A stretch of 10,305 nt of DNA from Nitrosomonadaceae bacterium (GTDB lineage: Bacteria; Pseudomonadota; Gammaproteobacteria; Burkholderiales; Nitrosomonadaceae), in NCBI GenBank assembly GCA_919902625.1, contig CAKKRO010000136.1:24700-35004 (forward strand), in the 5' to 3' direction. Position 1 is the first letter of the stretch. Each line of letters begins with the position of its first letter. Shown piece after piece: positions 6,499 to 10,305 of the stretch. Position numbers and translations under genes: made by a program. The notes beneath the pieces are model-generated. The model saw nothing but the letters and a program-made list of their open reading frames with translations. It was not told the DNA's origin and ran no database searches.

Positions 6499-6579
6499 CG
6501 TAGAGCTAACCGGCGCTGCGCGGCCTTATCGCGCAGCGTCCAGCGACCGCAGGGAGCGAGGTTAAGCGCCATGTTAGGT
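6493..6579 (-). repeat. integron attC recombination site (87 bp)
   Basis: Read on the minus strand the site has the attC order. R'' is ACCTAAC (6579-6573), followed by 5 nt, and L'' is GCTTAACC. A GC-rich central hairpin follows, with GCTGCGCG and CGCGCAGC pairing around ATAAGGC. L' is GGTTAGC, then 5 nt (TCTAC), then R' GTTGAGG ending at 6493. L'' and L' pair with a single extrahelical T, the asymmetry that distinguishes attC from simple palindromes. R'' starts 1 nt after the stop codon of the DUF2971 gene, as is usual in cassettes. Joined to the other cassette end, R' becomes GTTAGGT, the exact complement of R''. Confidence 0.8.
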
Positions 6580-7305
6580 GTCATACCGGAACCAGTGACA
6601 ACGTTGAGCGCCTGACTGGAGCTGTTAGGCCGTAGCGTTTGCAAAGTTCGCGCACGGCGGCGAGAAAACTTGGGTCAGCTTCCGGTGCCACAACAACACT
6701 TCTGATAAGTGAGTCGACGCTTGGCAGGGCAAGCCATATTCCGATTGGATTGTGCTCCCACCCATCGTCCTGCTGCGGCACGACCACTCGGAGTTCTCTC
6801 TCGTACTTGTATGCATCGCTCTTGTACTGCAGGACGTCAGTGTAGTGACCCATGATGTAGTTTCGGACTCGGCGATGATCAACGTACTTTACCTTGTGGA
6901 GGTGCGTAGACCGATTCCAAGCAAAGGCGCATTTGATGAGGCGGTCAACAGTGGACGTCACGGCAATGGAGGTCTTCACTCCACCGTAGAGCTGCCACAG
7001 AGCCATGTTGTCTCGGGCGCCGATCGTCCAACAACTGACATAGTTTCCCACTCTCGCCCGCCGATAGAAGTAGTCTGCGCCATGAGGCACCTCCTTTTGC
7101 GCGAACGCCTCGTCCAGAGATTGTCGGAAACTCGGGAACAGGGCTCCCTCCAGGCGGTCGGAGAATCCGTCAGCGCGCCGAAAGTACAGCGACCTCGTAT
7201 GGAGCAGGTCAAGCAGCTTCGGTAAATCCATGTAGCGGCGCAGAATGCTCTCTTGGCGAATGTCGGTGTCGGCTGTGATCTTCGCGGGCTGCATGTGATA
7301 CCTAA
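6499..7305 (-). mobile_element. single integron gene cassette carrying a DUF2971 gene
   Basis: The cassette runs from TTAGGT (7305-7300), just after the G at 7306, to the G of GTTGAGG at 6499. The inferred crossovers are G^TT at both ends. It holds one gene with very little flanking DNA and one attC at the 3' end, the standard compact cassette plan. If the cassette is closed to a circle, its two ends give R' = GTTAGGT, which pairs perfectly with R'' = ACCTAAC. The cassette looks richer in G+C than the AT-rich DNA upstream. No integrase gene or second attC is in the window, so it is either an insertion at a secondary site or the relic of an array. Confidence 0.78.
6581..7294 (-). CDS. DUF2971 family protein, cassette-borne
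   Basis: The 237-residue protein resembles DUF2971. It has LPKLLDLLHTRSLYFRRADG (24-43) followed by FSDRLEG (44-50), CWTIGARDNMALWQLYGG (88-105), and the YKSDAYKYERELRVVV segment (157-172), which corresponds to the family's K-S-x-x-W/Y-x-Y-E-x-E-x-R motif. The function of DUF2971 is unknown. Members are scattered in bacteria and are often found in accessory or mobile regions. The ATG is 11 nt inside the cassette boundary, and AGG of the TTAGGT core may serve as the ribosome-binding site. There is no promoter of its own within the cassette, so expression would depend on the upstream flank. No signal peptide or membrane segment is seen. Family assignment is from memory of the motif pattern. Confidence 0.78.
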   Translation of the reverse strand: MQPAKITADTDIRQESILRRYMDLPKLLDLLHTRSLYFRRADGFSDRLEGALFPSFRQSLDEAFAQKEVPHGADYFYRRARVGNYVSCWTIGARDNMALWQLYGGVKTSIAVTSTVDRLIKCAFAWNRSTHLHKVKYVDHRRVRNYIMGHYTDVLQYKSDAYKYERELRVVVPQQDDGWEHNPIGIWLALPSVDSLIRSVVVAPEADPSFLAAVRELCKRYGLTAPVRRSTLSLVPV

Positions 7306-7306
7306 C

Positions 7307-7545
7307 TAGAATTAGGCAGACTACTGGCAGAACAACGACACTGCCTATTTCTGGCTACGATCTCTATCATTATTAATCTATCTTTTGTTTTTATCATGTT
7401 ATGAATATCAATAGTTGCATAATAATTTTAGATAAACCTAAAACTTAGCGGATAATTCTTTGCCCAATAAAGGCCATCATGACGGATCTTCAATTTTTTG
7501 CAATCGCATCTAAGATTATTGTCTTTATTCAGTAGCTGCCTGTAT
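7307..7545. other. AT-rich stretch without recognisable genes upstream of the cassette
   Basis: This stretch has no coding frame I can support, no tRNA and no integrase gene. Next to the cassette, GCCTAATTCTAGTTAGG on the minus strand is a small imperfect palindrome. The rest is AT-rich and poor in structure. If the cassette was acquired at a genuine attI site, the attI would lie here; I cannot recognise one. Confidence 0.5.
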
Positions 7546-7609
7546 CAAGTCGCGAATCAAGAATAACGAGGCAAGAATTCATCGGTTTTATTCTTGATTC
7601 ACGACCTTG
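7546..7609. repeat. long imperfect inverted repeat (about 21-bp arms)
   Basis: GTCGCGAATCAAGAATAA (7549-7566) and TTATTCTTGATTCACGAC (7588-7605) pair over 18 bp with one mismatch. After a single bulged C (7606), three more pairs form (CAA at 7546-7548 with TTG at 7607-7609). The loop is 21 nt. It lies 24 nt downstream of the small basic gene on the minus strand. That side has no U-tract, so it is not a typical terminator for that gene. On the plus strand it is followed by GCTTTTC. It may be a 3' stabilising hairpin, a small RNA or a MITE-like remnant. Confidence 0.7.
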
Positions 7610-7632
7610 GCTTTTCTATTCGAACAAACCAA

Positions 7633-7698
7633 TTACTTCGGTGTTTCCTTCTTGGGTTTCTTCGCTTCTTTGTTTTTTCGTTGCTGTCCTTTGGCCAT
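7633..7698 (-). CDS. 21-residue basic microprotein
   Basis: ATG at 7698 opens a 21-codon frame beginning MAKGQQRKNKEAKK and ending in ETPK-TAA. The peptide is dominated by Lys, Arg, Gln and Glu, with no hydrophobic segment. A perfect AAGGAG Shine-Dalgarno (7706-7711) sits 7 nt ahead, stronger than that of most genes in this window, which argues for real translation. I recall similar short MAKGQ-starting, Lys-rich peptides annotated as hypothetical proteins in proteobacteria, but cannot verify this here. The start lies 57 nt after the decarboxylase stop on the same strand, so it could be the tail of that transcript. A long inverted repeat follows. Function unknown; the charge suggests contact with nucleic acid or the ribosome. 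Confidence 0.65.
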   Translation of the reverse strand: MAKGQQRKNKEAKKPKKETPK

Positions 7699-7755
7699 GA
7701 TCATTCTCCTTGTGTAGTTGCAACGGCATCATAATATGAATAAAAATTTTTGTGT

Positions 7756-9735
7756 TTATTTACCCAGCCTTTTCAGGTTTTTTTCCTCGGCGAGGGTCAA
7801 TAGTCTCAGGCACGGCAGATAGCCGTCAAAAACAATGCCATGCACTTCGATACGTTTTTGTGAACGTAACATGCTGACCAGATACTGAGTGACTTCCTGC
7901 GTGACTGTTTGCCCGGGAACCAGCACCGGGATGCCGGGCGGGTAGGGGGTGATCTGGTCGGCGCATACCCGGCCATTCAGGGTTGAATTGACTTTATCCT
8001 GTTCGTCGAGCAGCGGCATCAACTCACCGCCGCAGTAGAACGCATCGCGCGGCAGGTATTTCAGTTCGGTAAAACGAGGGATTTCCGTGATCCGGTACAG
8101 TCTTCGCGGGGCGCGGTTTTCACGGGCGATGCGCATCAAGGCATCGTACAGGCGCGATACCTTGCTGCGCGTGGTGCCGATGGTGAGCAGCAAGGTGAGC
8201 GTGTTGAAAGTGGATTTCTCCACCTGGATATTAAAGCGCTCGAACAATTCCTGAATCAGCTCTTCCACGGTAAACCCGCAACGGGAAATATCCACCGTTA
8301 CTTTGGTGGGGTCGAGTTGAATAGCGTCCTGTTTTATTTCATCCGGCAGCAGGTCGGGGAGTTCCAGTACCTGGAAAACTCCGGTGGAATTGATTTGGGC
8401 GCGCAATTCCCCGGCCAGTTCCAGTGTGCGGGAAAGTAATTTATATCCTTCCAGCATGGCCTGTTTGCGGGCAATATCCAGGCTGGCGATCATGCTGTAC
8501 TGCGGGCTGGTCGACGTGTGCATGTTGAAGTTCTCGCGAAACAGATGCTCATTGAAATCAGGGTCATTGACATGAATCATGCTGGATTGCGAGAAAGCGG
8601 ACAGTACCTTGTGGGTGCTCTGGGTGGCGTAGTCGGCGCCGGCTTCCAGCGCGGTGGGACGGAAAGCCGGGTGAAAGCGGGCGAAGCCATACCAGGCCTC
8701 GTCAATGATCACTTTGATGCCTTTGGCATGGGCTGCTTGAATAATGGGCGGCAAATCATAGCGCAGGCCATCATAAGTGCAATTGGTCAGGATCAGCGCC
8801 TGCGCATCGTCATGCGTCTCAATGGCTTCGAATATCGTTTGTTTGGGCACCGGCCCGTAAATGTTGAATTTCTTGTTGACTGAGGAATCCAGATAAATCG
8901 GATGAGCGCCCGATAGCACCACGCCATGATGCACCGATTTATGGCAATTGCGATCCAGTAACAGCTTGTTGCCTGGAGCCAGCAGTGTCTGGAAAATGAC
9001 CTTGTTGGCGGTGGAGGTGCCGTTGGTGGCAAAGAATGTGCGGCGCGCGCCGAAGGCTTTGGCCGCAATTTTTTGTGCTTCTGCGATGACGCCGATGGGT
9101 TCCATCAACGAATCAAGCATCGGCACGGATACCGACAGATCGGCGCGGAAGATATGTTCGCCGATGAATTCATAAAAATCGCTGACCCAAGGACTGTCGC
9201 GCAATGAGTCGCCGGAAGAATGCCCTGGGGTATGCCATGCATCCTTGGCCATCAACACATAATTCTTGAGTTGGTCATAAAAAGGCGTGCGCGCTTTTTC
9301 CTGCAGTTGGGCATTGAGAATGCGGTACATGCCCCGGTAATCGCGCTCTTCACGATAGAAATAGCCATCGACAGTCTCGGAGAAAAGCGCATCCACCACT
9401 TCATCTTCCTGTTCTTGGGCAATCAGGATGTAAATATTCAGTTCAGGACGGAAATTGGTAACCTTTTGCACCAATTCCAGCGCGGTCATTTGCAGATCGC
9501 GCGCATGCTTCCCTGCATTTTTTAAGGTGTAAAGCCGGTCATCGACGACCAATGCCTGAATGTCACCATCGTGCTCAATTGACTGGAGCGCTTCGTGCGC
9601 AGTGGTTACGCCGGTAAATATAATACCACAGGGGTTTTCCATGGATTTGGCGGCGGCATTCAATCCCTTGATGAATTCCTTCAAGATCAACTTCTCATCA
9701 TTGATGACCAGGATCCGGCTAAGCGGTTTTTTCAT
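7756..9735 (-). CDS. Orn/Lys/Arg decarboxylase, fold-type I PLP enzyme
   Basis: The 659-residue protein has the three-part plan of bacterial basic amino-acid decarboxylases. Residues 1-145 form a receiver-like wing domain (ILVINDEK, ALVVDDRLY). The large PLP domain contains HTPGHSSGDS (168-177), FATNGTSTANK (235-245), DRNCHKSVHHG (261-271) and IIDEAWYG (343-350). The PLP-binding lysine is K376 in QSTHKVLSAFSQSS. The C-terminal domain includes CADQITPYPPGIPVLVPGQ. It releases CO2 from lysine, arginine or ornithine to give cadaverine, agmatine or putrescine. The exact substrate cannot be read safely from the sequence. It is somewhat shorter than E. coli CadA or AdiA (about 715-755), and no amino-acid/polyamine antiporter gene is adjacent. 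That makes a biosynthetic polyamine role as likely as acid resistance. Start ATG at 9735; AGG about 9-11 nt upstream is a possible ribosome-binding site. Confidence 0.92.
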   Translation of the reverse strand: MKKPLSRILVINDEKLILKEFIKGLNAAAKSMENPCGIIFTGVTTAHEALQSIEHDGDIQALVVDDRLYTLKNAGKHARDLQMTALELVQKVTNFRPELNIYILIAQEQEDEVVDALFSETVDGYFYREERDYRGMYRILNAQLQEKARTPFYDQLKNYVLMAKDAWHTPGHSSGDSLRDSPWVSDFYEFIGEHIFRADLSVSVPMLDSLMEPIGVIAEAQKIAAKAFGARRTFFATNGTSTANKVIFQTLLAPGNKLLLDRNCHKSVHHGVVLSGAHPIYLDSSVNKKFNIYGPVPKQTIFEAIETHDDAQALILTNCTYDGLRYDLPPIIQAAHAKGIKVIIDEAWYGFARFHPAFRPTALEAGADYATQSTHKVLSAFSQSSMIHVNDPDFNEHLFRENFNMHTSTSPQYSMIASLDIARKQAMLEGYKLLSRTLELAGELRAQINSTGVFQVLELPDLLPDEIKQDAIQLDPTKVTVDISRCGFTVEELIQELFERFNIQVEKSTFNTLTLLLTIGTTRSKVSRLYDALMRIARENRAPRRLYRITEIPRFTELKYLPRDAFYCGGELMPLLDEQDKVNSTLNGRVCADQITPYPPGIPVLVPGQTVTQEVTQYLVSMLRSQKRIEVHGIVFDGYLPCLRLLTLAEEKNLKRLGK

Positions 9736-9774
9736 ACCCTGTAACCTGTTGAATAGAATGTATTGAATTTCTGG

Positions 9775-9790
9775 TTAGCATCTGTGCTAA
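9775..9790 (-). promoter_or_regulatory. small stem-loop between the isomerase and decarboxylase genes
   Basis: TTAGCA (9775-9780) and TGCTAA (9785-9790) pair perfectly around TCTG. It lies within the 67-nt gap between the cyclophilin stop (9803) and the decarboxylase ATG (9735). No U-tract follows on the minus strand, so it is at most a weak attenuator or a protein-binding palindrome. I see no convincing sigma-70 promoter in the gap. Confidence 0.3.
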
Positions 9791-9802
9791 GAATTAATGG
9801 GT

Positions 9803-10305
9803 TTATTCATAGCTTTGCAAAGTAAATTGATACGATTCAGCGTGGGTTAATTTCATTGTTACATTATTGATCACTGTTGAAGCATTGATCATGACGGATG
9901 GTATCTTTAATAACCCGTTTAGCGATGAGAATGTTGCTACGGTGGCGGTGCCTGTGTGCAAAGGAGTGATGCTGGTAAGATCAAGTTCAAATATAATCTC
10001 TGGACTTGTTTGGATCAATTGCATTTTGACTTCAAAGAGACCGCCGGTCTCAGTGATGACAGCAAAGCTTAAAATATCTCCGCTGAATATACCGGAGACC
10101 TTGGTTACTGCAACCTGATCAACCTGTACAAAGTTTTTAACTAAAATTTGGGAACCGTCAAAATCGATAGTCGGGGCGGCAGCAAGGTTGCCGCCTAGAT
10201 TGGTTACCGGCAGATTTTCAATAGCATCAATGGCATTCATGCCATCAAAAATAACGCGCCCAAAAACAGTAAAACCCCCGTTTTGACTATCCAGATTCAG
10301 GGAGT
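9803..10305 (-). CDS. cyclophilin-type peptidyl-prolyl cis-trans isomerase with C-terminal extension (3' part)
   Basis: The frame is open to the window edge, so the internal ATG at 10240 is not the start. The edge segment reads SLNLDSQNGGFTVFGRVIFD followed by GMNAIDAIENLPV, which matches the C-terminal strand and helix of cyclophilins (FTVFGRVxxGMDVVDxI). These enzymes catalyse cis-trans isomerisation of prolyl bonds. The catalytic residues lie outside the window. The cyclophilin part ends about 45 residues into the visible portion. It is followed by some 120 residues that look beta-rich, with alternating hydrophobic and Thr/Ser residues. This tail has no motif I recognise, and ends QFTLQSYE with no membrane anchor or sorting signal. 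Such a tail suggests an exported, possibly adhesive or substrate-binding module, but the signal peptide is out of view. The decarboxylase follows 67 nt downstream on the same strand. Confidence 0.82.
   Translation of the reverse strand, partial: SLNLDSQNGGFTVFGRVIFDGMNAIDAIENLPVTNLGGNLAAAPTIDFDGSQILVKNFVQVDQVAVTKVSGIFSGDILSFAVITETGGLFEVKMQLIQTSPEIIFELDLTSITPLHTGTATVATFSSLNGLLKIPSVMINASTVINNVTMKLTHAESYQFTLQSYE

Noticed and set aside
6504..6579. A shorter attC reading ending at GTTAGCT (6504-6510) with GGCGCT/AGCGCC as inner arms
   Set aside because: It leaves only 1-2 nt spacers and no extrahelical base. The longer version to GTTGAGG restores 5-nt spacers and the L''/L' asymmetry, so the boundary was placed at 6499.
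7320..7433. Plus-strand frame beginning DYWQNNDTAYFWLRS that might be a gene remnant
   Set aside because: It is short, has no start codon or ribosome-binding site, becomes low-complexity hydrophobic in AT-rich DNA, and matches no family I recognise.
7307..7545. Possible attI site or integrase gene next to the cassette
   Set aside because: No tyrosine-recombinase coding frame exists on either strand, and apart from the GTTAGGT core no attI-like binding sites can be pointed out.
1..10305. CRISPR arrays, tRNA or rRNA genes
   Set aside because: No regularly spaced direct repeats, no tRNA-like T-arm and acceptor pattern, and no rRNA signature were seen on reading both strands.

Overview
The window looks like the chromosome of a betaproteobacterium, most likely an ammonia oxidiser of the Nitrosomonas type. 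This is an inference from gene order and protein style: rplM-rpsI-argC followed on the same strand by a small membrane-anchored protein resembling DUF6776, and glnS pointing the other way. No 16S rRNA or ammonia-oxidation gene is present to confirm it. Housekeeping genes fill both ends, and an accessory region of about 3.3 kb sits between glnS and a decarboxylase gene.

Left part (1-4288). On the minus strand are the 5' end of a DUF6776-like membrane protein, argC (arginine biosynthesis), a strong rho-independent terminator, and the ribosomal operon rplM-rpsI. A near-consensus sigma-70 promoter before rplM fixes its GTG start. On the plus strand is glnS, which starts with TTG. The rplM/glnS intergenic region carries divergent promoters.

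Accessory part (about 4289-7632). A frameshifted, 3'-truncated remnant of a DUF86-type HepT toxin gene follows glnS. It meets, tail to tail, an intact but different HEPN/MNT toxin-antitoxin pair on the minus strand: an HI0074-type hepT with the RX4HXY motif and mntA with GSX10DXD, sharing an ATGA overlap. A pRiA4b ORF-3 family gene lies just upstream and is probably in the same transcript. Next comes the 5' fragment of an IS1182-like transposase gene. Directly beside it is a single integron gene cassette (about 807 bp) that carries a DUF2971 gene and ends in a recognisable 87-bp attC site. No integron integrase gene is present in the window. A gene-poor AT-rich stretch with a long inverted repeat and a gene for a 21-residue, very basic peptide closes the region.

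Right part (7756-10305). On the minus strand are a full-length Orn/Lys/Arg decarboxylase and, 67 nt upstream of it, the 3' part of a cyclophilin-type peptidyl-prolyl isomerase with an unusual C-terminal extension that runs off the window.

The most interesting part is the 4.3-7.6 kb region. It contains the cassette boundaries, the succession of two unrelated HepT families at one junction, and the possible three-gene unit PRiA4-hepT-mntA. No part of it can be called a wholly new system from sequence alone.
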